From positions 62,001-126,000 of the forward strand of contig NZ_LJAK01000001.1 in NCBI RefSeq assembly GCF_001420005.1: 64,000 nucleotides of DNA, read 5' to 3'. The stretch's first letter is position 1, and every line of letters starts with the position of its first letter. The notes beneath the pieces are model-generated. The model ran no database searches. It was not told the origin of the DNA and saw only the letters and a program-made list of their open reading frames with translations. This DNA comes from Loktanella sp. 3ANDIMAR09 (GTDB taxonomy: Bacteria; Pseudomonadota; Alphaproteobacteria; Rhodobacterales; Rhodobacteraceae). Of this stretch, positions 38,542 to 46,922 are shown in pieces. Position numbers and translations under genes: made by a program.

Positions 38542-39864
38542 ATGTCAAGCATTCTGACCAACAACGGCGCAATGGTCGCGCTGCAAACGCTCAAATCCAT
38601 CAATTCCAACCTTGGCAAAACCCAGGAAATGATCTCGACCGGCAAGGCCGTTTCCTCGGCCAAGGACAATGCCGCAGTCTGGTCGATTTCCAAGCAGATG
38701 GACTCCGACGTCAAGGGATTCAAAGCCATCTCGGAAAGCCTGGGCCTGGGTCTGTCCACCGTGGCCGTTGCACGCAACGCCGCCGAAACCGTCACGGACC
38801 TGCTGACCGACATCAAGGGCAAGATCGTCGCAGCCCAAGAGGAAAACGTCGACCGCAACAAGATCCAGACAGACATCACGGCGCTGACCGACCAGATCAA
38901 ATCGGTTGTGGGCGCGGCACAGTTCAACGGCCTGAACCTTGTGGACGGCTCATCGACTGATTCCGTCGACATCCTGTCATCGCTCGACCGCGGGCTGGAC
39001 GGCTCCGTCACCCCGGCAAGGATCGAGGTGTCGCGCAGCAACCTGTCCGTGACCGAACCGGCGACGGCAGCGGTCTATGGCGGCTCGACGTTCGGTACCG
39101 AACCAGAAGCTGCCGCGCTGATCTCGGGCACCGGCACCACTGAATTCGATGGATCGGCACCGGACGGCACCGACCTGACGACGGTCGCCGCATCGGGCGG
39201 CACCGAGGCGATCACGATCGGCGAAACCTACGAAGGTGCCAGCTACCAGATCGTCCTCGACGACATTGCGGTCAATGTCGTAGGCGGCGGGACAACGACG
39301 GGCTCCCGGACATTCGAATATGTCGCGAGCGCGACTGACGGCACCGCAGACGTGGCACGTAACCTGAATGCGCAGATCAGTGCCTTCTTCGGGGCTGCAA
39401 CCGATCCAGCCGACGCCTATTCCGTCGCCATCGATCCCAACGACAGCAGCAGCCTGATCATCACCAATGGATCATCAGCCGGTATCGTTGTGGGCCTCGC
39501 TGCAGAATTCGGCGGCACACCCGGCTCATCGACCGCAACGGGTGGTCTGGGTGCGCTTGCAACACTCGACGTCACCACTGACGGAGGTGCGACAGGTGCA
39601 TTGGCGGCAATCGACGACCTGATCGAAAAATCCATCGACGCCGCCGCATCTTTCGGTTCGGCACAGGGCCGGATCGAAACGCAGTCGAACTTCATCAGCA
39701 ATCTGACCGACTCGATCAAATCCGGGATCGGCACACTGGTGGATGCCAATATGGAGGAGGCATCCGCCCGCCTTCAGGCGCTTCAGGTGCAACAGCAGCT
39801 GGGCGTTCAGTCCCTGTCGATCGCCAACCAGGCACCACAGTCGATCCTGTCGCTGTTCCGCTAA
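38542..39864 (+). CDS. Flagellin
   Basis: A 440-residue filament protein. The conserved N-terminal D0/D1 helices (ILTNNGAMVALQTLKSINSNL, ISTGKAVSSAKDNAAVWSI) and C-terminal D0/D1 helices (SAQGRIETQSNFISNLTDSIKSG, ANMEEASARLQALQVQQQLG, SLSIANQAPQSILSLFR) are clear. Between about residues 150 and 350 lies a long, Thr/Ser/Gly-rich variable domain. That makes this flagellin longer than the minimal alphaproteobacterial ones and probably surface exposed. No signal peptide, as expected for type III export. It is the only flagellin gene in the window. Confidence 0.96.
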   Translation: MSSILTNNGAMVALQTLKSINSNLGKTQEMISTGKAVSSAKDNAAVWSISKQMDSDVKGFKAISESLGLGLSTVAVARNAAETVTDLLTDIKGKIVAAQEENVDRNKIQTDITALTDQIKSVVGAAQFNGLNLVDGSSTDSVDILSSLDRGLDGSVTPARIEVSRSNLSVTEPATAAVYGGSTFGTEPEAAALISGTGTTEFDGSAPDGTDLTTVAASGGTEAITIGETYEGASYQIVLDDIAVNVVGGGTTTGSRTFEYVASATDGTADVARNLNAQISAFFGAATDPADAYSVAIDPNDSSSLIITNGSSAGIVVGLAAEFGGTPGSSTATGGLGALATLDVTTDGGATGALAAIDDLIEKSIDAAASFGSAQGRIETQSNFISNLTDSIKSGIGTLVDANMEEASARLQALQVQQQLGVQSLSIANQAPQSILSLFR

Positions 39865-39872
39865 GAAACCAG

Positions 39873-39900
39873 GCCGGGGATGCGCGACCGCACCCCCGGC
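39873..39900 (+). terminator. Hairpin after the flagellin gene
   Basis: Inverted repeat GCCGGGG / CCCCGGC with a 14-base loop starts 8 bp after the flagellin stop. There is no T-run, so it is more likely a 3' stabiliser or attenuator between the highly expressed flagellin gene and flaF than a full terminator. Confidence 0.5.
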
Positions 39901-39959
39901 ACCAGCGCCATGCGTGGTAAAACCACGCTCCGTTCTCTCTCGTCCCGAAAGGACACATC

Positions 39960-40322
39960 GTGAACGTCATCGACAAAGCTCGACATGCCTATGCCCCCTC
40001 ACGCACGATGCTGCGCACCGGGCGCGCCATCGAGGCCGAACTGCTCAGCGAGGTGACTGGCCGACTGCGCCGGTATGGGCAGGATTTCCCCAAGGCCGCC
40101 GCCGCCGTGAATGACAATCGCCGTATCTGGTCGGTCCTTGCGGCAGACGTTGGCGCTGATGGCAATGAACTGCCACAGGCCCTGCGTGCCCAACTCTTCT
40201 ATCTCGCTGAATTCACTCATTTTCACAGCGACCGCTTCCTGCGGAACGAGGCAGGTCTCGAGGCGCTGATCGATATCAATACCGCCGTCATTCGCGGCCT
40301 GAACGCACAGGGGGCAAGCTGA
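39960..40322 (+). CDS. flaF: Flagellar biosynthesis regulator FlaF
   Basis: A 120-residue protein of the FlaF family: KARHAYAPSRTMLRTGRAIEAELL, then AAAVNDNRRIWSVLAADVG and LRAQLFYLAEFTHFHSDRFL. In Caulobacter FlaF promotes flagellin translation and secretion and opposes FlbT. It starts with GTG behind AAAGGA. It shares one base with the flbT start, so the pair is coupled. Confidence 0.92.
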   Translation: MNVIDKARHAYAPSRTMLRTGRAIEAELLSEVTGRLRRYGQDFPKAAAAVNDNRRIWSVLAADVGADGNELPQALRAQLFYLAEFTHFHSDRFLRNEAGLEALIDINTAVIRGLNAQGAS

Positions 40323-40726
40323 TGTCTGGCCTCGTCTTGAAACTCAATCCCTACGAAAGGGTGCTCGTGAACGGCGCCGTGATCGAAAACGGCAATCGAC
40401 GCAGCAAGCTTTCGATTGTGACTCCCAATGCGAATATCCTGCGTCTGCGCGATGCATTGCGACCGGATCAGGCCAATACGCCAGTCAGACGTGTCTGCTA
40501 TATCGCACAGCTTGCGCTGTCCGGGGACGCCGACCAGACCGACGCCCGGTCGCAATTGCTGAGCGGGATTGCCCAGCTTGGCATGGCTCTGATCGACCAA
40601 GAAAGTCAGCAACATCTGCGGGATGCGCAGCAGGCAACCCATGATGGTGACTGCTATCGCGCGCTCAAGTGTCTCAGGCGGCTTCTTCCCATCGAAGACG
40701 CCTTGATGGCGATGCCGATGTCATGA
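40322..40726 (+). CDS. flbT: Flagellar biosynthesis repressor FlbT
   Basis: A 134-residue FlbT-family post-transcriptional regulator. It begins GLVLKLNPYERVLVNGAVIENGNRRSKL and continues with NANILRLRDAL and VCYIAQLALSGD; the helical C-terminal half contains YRALKCLRRLLPIEDAL. In Caulobacter FlbT binds the flagellin mRNA 5' leader and blocks its translation until the hook is complete. It lies immediately after flaF and overlaps the DUF1217 gene by 4 bp (ATGA). Confidence 0.92.
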   Translation: MSGLVLKLNPYERVLVNGAVIENGNRRSKLSIVTPNANILRLRDALRPDQANTPVRRVCYIAQLALSGDADQTDARSQLLSGIAQLGMALIDQESQQHLRDAQQATHDGDCYRALKCLRRLLPIEDALMAMPMS

Positions 40727-41544
40727 GTTTTCAGCCGGTTGTTCCCTTCGCAGGCTATGCTGGCTGGCGTTTTCTGCAGCGGACGCTTGTCGTTCAGCAA
40801 GAAACCTTTGCGAACACGCCCCAGGTCAGCCGGGCAACCGACTACTTCAAGGCCAACATCGGATCGGTCTCCAGCGCCGCCGATCTGGTAAAGGATCGCC
40901 AGCTTTTGCAGGTCGCACTCGGCGCTTTCGGCTTGGACGAGGATATCTACAACCGGTTCTTTATCGAAAAAATCCTGCGCGAGGGGACCAGCAGCCCTGA
41001 CGCCCTCGCGAACAAGCTGTCTGACAAGCGCTACGCTCGACTTGCATCGGTGTTTGGTCTGGATGGTTCTGCTTTGCCGCCCGCCTTGCGTCCAACGCTG
41101 GGCCCGCAGATCGCAGATCAATATGATCGCAAGCAGTTCGAGATTGCTGTCGGACAGCAGGACAACAACATGCGCAGCGCACTGAACCTCGACAGTGGCC
41201 TGCAAAATGTCCTTGGAGCCGCGCGATCAAATAATGCGCGTTGGTTCAGCATCATGGGCGATCCGCCCTTGCGGGCGGTTTTCGAACAGGCGCTCGGGCT
41301 TCCGTCGTCGCTCGCCCGGATCGATCTTGATCAGCAGTTGGACACATTCAAATCACGCGCCCGCACAGTATTTGGAACAGATGATGTCAGCCAATTGGCA
41401 GACTCTGACCGTCAAGAGGACGTGATCCGTCTGTTCCTTGTCAGGGCAGAGGCCGCGCAATCGGCACAGACCACATCTGCGTCATTGGCGCTGACGCTGA
41501 TCCAATCCATCCCGCGACGGTCATCATTGCCCCGGTTTTTCTGA
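40723..41544 (+). CDS. DUF1217 domain-containing flagellar-cluster protein
   Basis: A 273-residue protein with the DUF1217 pattern: it starts SFQPVVPFAGYAGWRFLQRTL, then QETFANTPQVSRATDYFKANIGSV, SAADLVKDRQLLQVALGAFGLDEDIYNRFFIEKIL, LANKLSDKRYARLASVFG, and repeats a related block after residue 150. DUF1217 proteins occur only near flagellar genes in alphaproteobacteria as far as I know; their role is not defined. The start overlaps flbT (ATGA), so I chose it over an upstream in-frame start. The end overlaps the convergent fliI by 21 bp. Confidence 0.83.
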   Translation: MSFQPVVPFAGYAGWRFLQRTLVVQQETFANTPQVSRATDYFKANIGSVSSAADLVKDRQLLQVALGAFGLDEDIYNRFFIEKILREGTSSPDALANKLSDKRYARLASVFGLDGSALPPALRPTLGPQIADQYDRKQFEIAVGQQDNNMRSALNLDSGLQNVLGAARSNNARWFSIMGDPPLRAVFEQALGLPSSLARIDLDQQLDTFKSRARTVFGTDDVSQLADSDRQEDVIRLFLVRAEAAQSAQTTSASLALTLIQSIPRRSSLPRFF

Positions 41545-42846
41545 CATTGCCAAACGGAGTTGCGCAAAATGCGCCTCCGCATCGCGACGATCCTTGATCG
41601 TCAGAAACGTCTCAAGCGCATCTCGGCATTTGACCGCAGCATCAAGCTTTGGGTCAGCGCCAGACTGGTACAGGCCGGCCTGTATCATCGTCTCCGACCT
41701 GTCATAAATTGCCAGGCGTTCACGCGCATCACTGATCAACTGATTTTCTGAACGACTCGCCGCTGCCGGCAGCGACCGCGAAACACTGGCCGGGACGTCG
41801 ATCGCCGGAAAACGGCCTCTTTCAGCGATTGTCCTGCTCAGCACCACATGCCCGTCCAGGACACCGCGCACCATGTCGGCAACGGGTTCATCCATATCCG
41901 ACCCGGCAACGAGGACCGTATAGACTGCGGTGATGTCGCCCATGTCGCCTACACCGGGGCCCGCGCGTTCACATAGCCGCGCGATCGCCCCGGCCGCAGA
42001 TGGCGGATGGCCACGCAGGTTGGCAGCCTCCCCGGCGGCGACCGCAACCTCCCGATGCGCCTCGCAAAAACGCGTCAATGAATCGACCAACAGCAGAACG
42101 TGCAGCCCTTGATCGCGGAAATATTCGGCCACGGCCGTGGCCGAAGCGGCGCAGCGCCGGCGCGTTTGTGGTGCCCGGTCGGATGTGGCCGCGACAATCA
42201 CCGCGCGCGCCATGCCCTCTGGTCCCAGCGTATCCTCGACGAAACCGCGCACTTCGCGTCCGCGTTCGCCCACCAGCGCGATCACCACCACATCAGCAGC
42301 GACGCCGCGTGCCAGTTCTGCAAGGAGTGATGATTTGCCCACGCCAGACCCGGCAAAGATACCAATACGCTGCCCCCGCACGAGGGGCAGGATCGTGTTG
42401 AATACGGCCAGACCAGTGGACAACCGCAGCCCGAGTGGTCTGCGATCATGCGCAGGCGGCGGGCAGCGTTCGAGACGAACGCCGCCTACCTCGGGCAAGA
42501 GCGGCAGCCCATCAAGTGGCTGACCATCCGGATCGACGACCCGTCCGATCCAGTGGCGGCCGGGGGAAAATCGGCCCGGCCCGACCGGGCGCACCCGGTC
42601 CCCGACGGCAAGCCCTGTCGCCTCTCCGTCCAGGACAGCATCTGCCGACACCCCGTCCAGCCGGATGACTTCGGCCATGATCGGCTCACCTGCCGGCATC
42701 ACCACCACGCGATCACCCAGTCGCAAACAATCCGCCAGACCCACGATCCGAATCCCACCCCCAAAGACGTTCGAGAGACGTCCGACGGGGGTCACCGCCT
42801 TTAAATCATGCAGTGCGGCGGTCATGCGGCTCAATATGTCTGTCAT
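41524..42846 (-). CDS. fliI: Flagellum-specific ATPase FliI
   Basis: A 440-residue F1-beta-like ATPase of the flagellar type III export apparatus. Walker A is GIFAGSGVGKSSLLAEL, Walker B region LLLVDSLTRF, with ALVGERGREVRGFVED between. RPVGPGRFSPGRHWIGRVVDPDG marks the FliI-type N-terminal beta domain. The ATG at 42846 follows AAGGA at good spacing; a TTG 18 bp upstream is the alternative. It is divergent from flgB. Confidence 0.96.
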   Translation of the reverse strand: MTDILSRMTAALHDLKAVTPVGRLSNVFGGGIRIVGLADCLRLGDRVVVMPAGEPIMAEVIRLDGVSADAVLDGEATGLAVGDRVRPVGPGRFSPGRHWIGRVVDPDGQPLDGLPLLPEVGGVRLERCPPPAHDRRPLGLRLSTGLAVFNTILPLVRGQRIGIFAGSGVGKSSLLAELARGVAADVVVIALVGERGREVRGFVEDTLGPEGMARAVIVAATSDRAPQTRRRCAASATAVAEYFRDQGLHVLLLVDSLTRFCEAHREVAVAAGEAANLRGHPPSAAGAIARLCERAGPGVGDMGDITAVYTVLVAGSDMDEPVADMVRGVLDGHVVLSRTIAERGRFPAIDVPASVSRSLPAAASRSENQLISDARERLAIYDRSETMIQAGLYQSGADPKLDAAVKCRDALETFLTIKDRRDAEAHFAQLRLAMSEKPGQ

Positions 42847-42875
42847 CTGGCGATCCTTAGGCAACTCACGTTCTT

Positions 42876-42893
42876 TTAAGGAATCACCCTTAA
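42876..42893. promoter_or_regulatory. Inverted repeat TTAAGG-N6-CCTTAA in the fliI/flgB promoter region
   Basis: A perfect inverted repeat with half-sites TTAAGG and CCTTAA and a GANTC site (42881) inside. The 80-bp spacer must hold both divergent flagellar promoters, so this is a good candidate for an operator. The half-sites contain TTAA as CtrA sites do, but the spacing (10 bp between TTAA cores) is not the usual 7. Confidence 0.4.
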
Positions 42894-42926
42894 TCCTTCG
42901 TGCATCACCACGAGGGAGAATCCCCG

Positions 42927-43307
42927 ATGTATCAAACGCTCGCCCTGTTCAGGATGTCTTCGGACATGGCCCGCCATGCGGGTCAGGCGCAGGCCCAGAT
43001 TGCCCGGAATGTCGCCCATGCCGATACGCCAGGCTATCGCGCGCAGGCCCTGCCCGATTTTGCCGACACGCTGCGCCCCGGCCCCCAAACCGCATTGCGC
43101 CGGACACGACCCGGTCATGTCATGCACGACACATCGCACGCGCGTGCACGTCTGGTTGATCGTGGTTCGGAACCCGCCCCGAATGGCAATTCGGTCTCGC
43201 TCGAGGATGAATTGCTCGCCTCTGTCGATGCTGGCAGCAGCCACCGTCGGGCACTCGCCATCTATAGCCATACGATGACCGTGCTGCGCACGACCCTTGG
43301 CCGCTAG
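42927..43307 (+). CDS. flgB: Flagellar basal-body rod protein FlgB
   Basis: A 126-residue proximal rod component: HAGQAQAQIARNVAHADTPGYRAQALPDF is the N-terminal rod motif (the ANI-x-TPGY type), and the C-terminal helix includes HRRALAIYSHTMTVLRTTLG. The ATG at 42927 follows GGGAGA; an upstream GTG at 42900 is in frame but less likely. It heads the operon flgB-flgC-fliE-fliQ-flgF-flgG-flgA-flgH-fliL-like. Confidence 0.92.
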   Translation: MYQTLALFRMSSDMARHAGQAQAQIARNVAHADTPGYRAQALPDFADTLRPGPQTALRRTRPGHVMHDTSHARARLVDRGSEPAPNGNSVSLEDELLASVDAGSSHRRALAIYSHTMTVLRTTLGR

Positions 43308-43318
43308 GAAAAAACAAC

Positions 43319-43699
43319 ATGACAGATTTCAGCGACGCCCGTGCGGTTGCAACCAGCGGCATGCGGGCTCAGGCAGCCCGATTGCGACATGTCTCCGAGA
43401 ATATCGCGAATACCGACACCCCCGGTTATCGACGCAAGACCGTCAGCTTTCAGTCGGCGATGGACGGCCCCGGCATCCGTGTCGGCGCGGTCCGGCTGGA
43501 CCAATCCCCCCTGACCGAAGTGTTCGACCCTGCGCATCCGCTCGCCAATCAGACCGGTTATTACGACGGCTCAAACGTCAACCTGCTGATGGAAATCGCC
43601 GACGCCCGCGAGGCGCAGCGCAGCTACGAGGCCAACCTCAAGATGTTCGACCAGGCCCGGCAGATGGGCCAGGGCCTGCTCGACTTGCTCAGAAAATAG
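43319..43699 (+). CDS. flgC: Flagellar basal-body rod protein FlgC
   Basis: A 126-residue rod protein with ATSGMRAQAARLRHVSENIANTDTPGYRRK near the start. The C-terminal segment is NVNLLMEIADAREAQRSYEANLKMFDQARQMG, the classic FlgC ending (NVNxxxEMvdMmeAxRAYEAN). It lies 11 bp after flgB. Confidence 0.95.
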   Translation: MTDFSDARAVATSGMRAQAARLRHVSENIANTDTPGYRRKTVSFQSAMDGPGIRVGAVRLDQSPLTEVFDPAHPLANQTGYYDGSNVNLLMEIADAREAQRSYEANLKMFDQARQMGQGLLDLLRK

Positions 43700-43707
43700 G
43701 AAATTCC

Positions 43708-43989
43708 ATGGATATTCGTTCCGCAATCGTCGCTCAGAACTATGCAAGCAACCTTGCTGCCACCAAACCTGAACCAAACGCAGCCACAGCCGTGGCCGGT
43801 GCCGCGCAAGACTTCATGGCGACACTCAACGCCAGCGAGGCTGCAGCATTGCAGTCCATGTCCGGCGCGGGCGATCCGCACACGCTGGTGCAGGCGTTGG
43901 CCCAGACCGAACTGGCCGTGCAAACGGCCGTCACCGTCCGCGACAAGGTCGTCGAAGCCTACCAGGAAATTCTGAGGATGCCGATCTGA
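43708..43989 (+). CDS. fliE: Flagellar hook-basal body protein FliE
   Basis: A 93-residue MS ring-rod junction protein. The C-terminal block (NASEAAALQSMSGAGDPHTLVQALAQTELAVQTAVTVRDKVVEAYQEILRMPI) has the FliE pattern of a helix with a conserved VRDKVVEAYQEIMRMPI-type ending. The ATG at 43708 is behind TAGGAAATT. Its stop overlaps the fliQ start by one base. Confidence 0.92.
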   Translation: MDIRSAIVAQNYASNLAATKPEPNAATAVAGAAQDFMATLNASEAAALQSMSGAGDPHTLVQALAQTELAVQTAVTVRDKVVEAYQEILRMPI

Positions 43990-44255
43990 TGTCCGAGGCC
44001 CTGTTCTACGACACCCTGCGTCAGGGGCTTTGGATTGCCTTTCTGATCTCGCTGCCGGTGCTGACGGTCGCCCTGATCGTGGGCCTGGCCATCGGCCTGT
44101 TTCAGGCACTGACCTCTATCCAGGAAATGACACTGACCTTCGTGCCGAAACTGGGGGCCATCATCCTCGTGTTCTGGATCACCATGAACTTCATGACGGA
44201 CACGCTGGTGGACTTCTTTCAGGACACATTGCTGGCGACGATCGCGGGGGGCTAG
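43989..44255 (+). CDS. fliQ: Flagellar export protein FliQ
   Basis: An 88-residue inner-membrane protein with two transmembrane helices. It carries the FliQ sequence GLWIAFLISLPVLTVALIVGLAIGLFQALTSIQEMTLTFVPK followed by FMTDTLVDFF. With FliP and FliR it forms the export gate inside the MS ring. Length is normal. Confidence 0.96.
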   Translation: MSEALFYDTLRQGLWIAFLISLPVLTVALIVGLAIGLFQALTSIQEMTLTFVPKLGAIILVFWITMNFMTDTLVDFFQDTLLATIAGG

Positions 44256-44258
44256 GTC

Positions 44259-44975
44259 ATGGATAACGCCACATATGCAGCACTCACCCGGCAAAGCGGG
44301 CTTTTGTCCGAAATGCAGATTGTCGCGCACAACATCGCGAATGCGGCCACAACCGGCTTCAAGGCCGAGGGGGTCGCATTTTCGGAATACATTGCCGACA
44401 TCGGACGCGATGCGCCGGTCCTGTCCATGGCCGCCGCGCGCATTCAGCTGACAGATCAGACCCAAGGCACGCTGACCCAAACGGGGGGCACATTCGACCT
44501 TGCGATCGAGGGGGACGGCTATTTCACGGTCGACACCCCCGACGGGCCGCGACTGACGCGTGCCGGCAGCTTTGCGCCAGATGCGATCGGCACCTTGATG
44601 ACCCATGACGGCAATCCGGTTCTGGATATTGGCGGTGCCCCCGTCTTTGTGCCTGCCGGTGCGGGCCAGATCGGCATTTCCGCCGACGGCACGATCAGCG
44701 CCGACGGTCAGGCCATTGGTCAGATCGGTCTGGTGGTGCCCAACGACCCGACCGAACTGCGGCGTCAGACCGGAACCTTGTTTGATGCGCCCGCGGGCTT
44801 TGGCCCGGCACCCAACGGGCGCATGCTGCAAGGGTTTGTCGAGGACAGCAACGTGAACCCGATCCTTCAGGTCGGTCGCATGATCGCGGTGCAACGGGCC
44901 TATGAACTGGGTCAGAATTTCCTGCAAAGCGAAGACGAGCGCATCCGCGGCGTCATCCAGGCCATCGGCCGCTAA
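44259..44975 (+). CDS. flgF: Flagellar basal-body rod protein FlgF
   Basis: A 238-residue proximal rod protein. The N-terminal motif is LLSEMQIVAHNIANAATTGFKAEGVAF; the central domain has FDLAIEGDGYFTVDTPDGPRLTRAGSF; the C-terminal motif is EDSNVNPILQVGRMIAVQRAYELGQNF. It differs from FlgG in its shorter middle part and start. It is 3 bp after fliQ. Confidence 0.93.
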   Translation: MDNATYAALTRQSGLLSEMQIVAHNIANAATTGFKAEGVAFSEYIADIGRDAPVLSMAAARIQLTDQTQGTLTQTGGTFDLAIEGDGYFTVDTPDGPRLTRAGSFAPDAIGTLMTHDGNPVLDIGGAPVFVPAGAGQIGISADGTISADGQAIGQIGLVVPNDPTELRRQTGTLFDAPAGFGPAPNGRMLQGFVEDSNVNPILQVGRMIAVQRAYELGQNFLQSEDERIRGVIQAIGR

Positions 44976-44994
44976 CCCCAGAAAGGAGCCTGCC

Positions 44995-45780
44995 ATGCGC
45001 GCACTCAAGATCGCTGCCGCCGGCATGACCGCCCAGCAGATGCGGGTCGAGGTCATCTCGAACAACCTCGCGAACATGTCGACGACAGGCTACAACGCCA
45101 GACGCGCCGAATTCGCGGACCTGCACTATCAGCAAATGGCGCGCCCCGGCACGATCAACGCTGCCACCGGCGCGGTGCTGCCAACGGGTATCCAGCTTGG
45201 GCTGGGCGTTCGGCCGACCTCGGTCAGCATGCTGATCGAACAGGGCACCCTCGCCGCAACCGGCGGCGAACTTGACGTCGCCATCGAGGGACTTGGCTAT
45301 CTCGAGGTAACCTTGCCCGACGGCACCCCGGCATACACCCGCGATGGCGCATTGAAACTGACCGGCGAGGGGCAGATCGTGACCGCGGACGGCCATCCGG
45401 TCGTTCCCGACATCACCGTTCCCGAAGATTCCCGTTCCTTGTCGATCAACGCCCAGGGCGAAGTCTGGGCTTATTTTCTCGGGCAGGTGCAACCTGCCTT
45501 GCTTGGCCAGCTGTCACTGGCCAACTTTACCAATCCCAAGGGGTTGGAGGCGATTGGATCGAACCTTTTTCTGGAAACCAACGCCTCTGGTCCCGCCACG
45601 GTCTCGATCCCCGGCGACGACGGTCTTGGCACCTTGCGCCAAGGGTATCTGGAAGAAAGTTCCGTCGATCCCGTCAAGGAAGTCACCGATCTGATTGCCG
45701 CGCAGCGCGGCTACGAGCTGAACTCCAAGGTGATCACGGCCAGCGATCAGATGCTCAGCTCGATGGTGCAGATCCGATGA
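44995..45780 (+). CDS. flgG: Flagellar basal-body distal rod protein FlgG
   Basis: A 261-residue protein of normal length. It opens MRALKIAAAGMTAQQMRVEVISNNLANMSTTGYNARRAEF and has LDVAIEGLGYLEVTLPDGTPAYTRDGAL and the ending LEESSVDPVKEVTDLIAAQRGYELNSKVI. The start at 44995 follows AAAGGAG; an upstream in-frame ATG at 44902 was rejected because it lies inside flgF. Its ATGA overlaps flgA by 4 bp. Confidence 0.97.
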   Translation: MRALKIAAAGMTAQQMRVEVISNNLANMSTTGYNARRAEFADLHYQQMARPGTINAATGAVLPTGIQLGLGVRPTSVSMLIEQGTLAATGGELDVAIEGLGYLEVTLPDGTPAYTRDGALKLTGEGQIVTADGHPVVPDITVPEDSRSLSINAQGEVWAYFLGQVQPALLGQLSLANFTNPKGLEAIGSNLFLETNASGPATVSIPGDDGLGTLRQGYLEESSVDPVKEVTDLIAAQRGYELNSKVITASDQMLSSMVQIR

Positions 45781-46193
45781 CCCGCTGGCTGATCATGGCG
45801 CTGCTCCTTGCGGCGCCCGCACAGGCGGAAACAATCGTGGCGGCGCGGAATATCCCGGCACAGACGCTGATCGGCCCTGATGATTTGCTGGTGTCCCCCA
45901 TTGATGTGCCAGGCGGAACCGACGATCCCCTCCTGCTAGTCGGGATGGAGGCCCGGACAGCCCTCTATGCCGGACGCCCAGTGCGTCCCGCCGACGTAGG
46001 CTTTCCGGCTATTGTCGACCGCAACCAACTGATAACACTCATCTACGACGTCGGCGGCCTGCTTATCTCGACAGAGGGCCGCGCATTGGGCCGCGCCGGC
46101 GAGGGCGAGGTCATCCGCGTGATGAACATGGCGTCACGGGCGACGGTATCCGCACGCATCTCGGCCGAAGGCACCGCCCATGTCGCGCGTTAA
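45777..46193 (+). CDS. flgA: Flagellar P-ring assembly chaperone FlgA
   Basis: A 138-residue periplasmic protein with a signal peptide (MTRWLIMALLLAAPAQAE). The SAF-type domain VAARNIPAQTLIGPDDLLVSPIDVPGG is followed by ALYAGRPVRPADV, LITLIYDVGGLLISTEGRALG and EGEVIRVMNMASRATVSA. It assists P-ring (FlgI) polymerisation. It is shorter than the E. coli protein, lacking its N-terminal extra domain. It overlaps flgG at its start and flgH at its end. Confidence 0.9.
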   Translation: MTRWLIMALLLAAPAQAETIVAARNIPAQTLIGPDDLLVSPIDVPGGTDDPLLLVGMEARTALYAGRPVRPADVGFPAIVDRNQLITLIYDVGGLLISTEGRALGRAGEGEVIRVMNMASRATVSARISAEGTAHVAR

Positions 46194-46905
46194 CCTGCTG
46201 CTTCTGGCCCTGCTGGCCGCCTGTTCGACGACCAAGGTTGGCCGCGCCCCGGAACTCACCCCGATTGCGGCGACAGCCGACAGGACGGCGATGGTGACCT
46301 ACGCCCTGCCCCAGACACTGGACCGCGCGCCGCAACTGCCCGGTGCCGGGGCCTCGCTGTGGACCGGGGACCGGGGATCGTTGCTGGGGGACAGGCGCGC
46401 GATGCAACAAGGCGACATTCTGACCGTCGTGATCGAAATCGACGACAGCGCAAATATTTCGAACTCTGGCGACCGGTCACGATCTGCCAGTCAGAGCATG
46501 GCCGTTCCCAACCTGCTGGGGCTGCCCCAAAGCCTGGACAAGAAACTGCCCCAAGGGGCCAGCCTTGGGACCGCCGTTGGCATCAATTCTTCAAGTGCTG
46601 CGCAGGGCCAGGGGTCGGTCAGCCGGACAGAGCAACTGGAATTGCGGATCGCCGCGACAATCGTCGATGTTTTGCCGAACGGCGTGCTCTCGATCGCTGG
46701 TCAACAAGAGGTGCGCGTAAACTTTGAACTGCGCGAACTGCTCGTGACAGGGTTCGTGCGACCGGCCGACATCACGCGCCAGAACGAAATCACCTACGAT
46801 AAAATCGCCTCAGCCCGTATTTCCTATGGGGGCCGGGGCCAGATCACCGACATGGTGCAACCGCGATACGGCCAGCAAGCGCTTGAATCCGTTCTCCCCT
46901 TCTGA
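46180..46905 (+). CDS. flgH: Flagellar L-ring protein FlgH
   Basis: A 241-residue outer-membrane lipoprotein. The lipobox LLAAC has its Cys at residue 15. SLWTGDRGSLLGDRRAMQQGDILTVVIEIDDSANIS is the FlgH core (with GDILTV), followed by LLVTGFVRPADITRQNEITYDKIASARISYGGRGQI near the C terminus. It forms the L ring around the distal rod. It overlaps flgA by 14 bp. Confidence 0.95.
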   Translation: MSRVNLLLLALLAACSTTKVGRAPELTPIAATADRTAMVTYALPQTLDRAPQLPGAGASLWTGDRGSLLGDRRAMQQGDILTVVIEIDDSANISNSGDRSRSASQSMAVPNLLGLPQSLDKKLPQGASLGTAVGINSSSAAQGQGSVSRTEQLELRIAATIVDVLPNGVLSIAGQQEVRVNFELRELLVTGFVRPADITRQNEITYDKIASARISYGGRGQITDMVQPRYGQQALESVLPF

Positions 46906-46922
46906 ATGAGAAAGTCATTACC

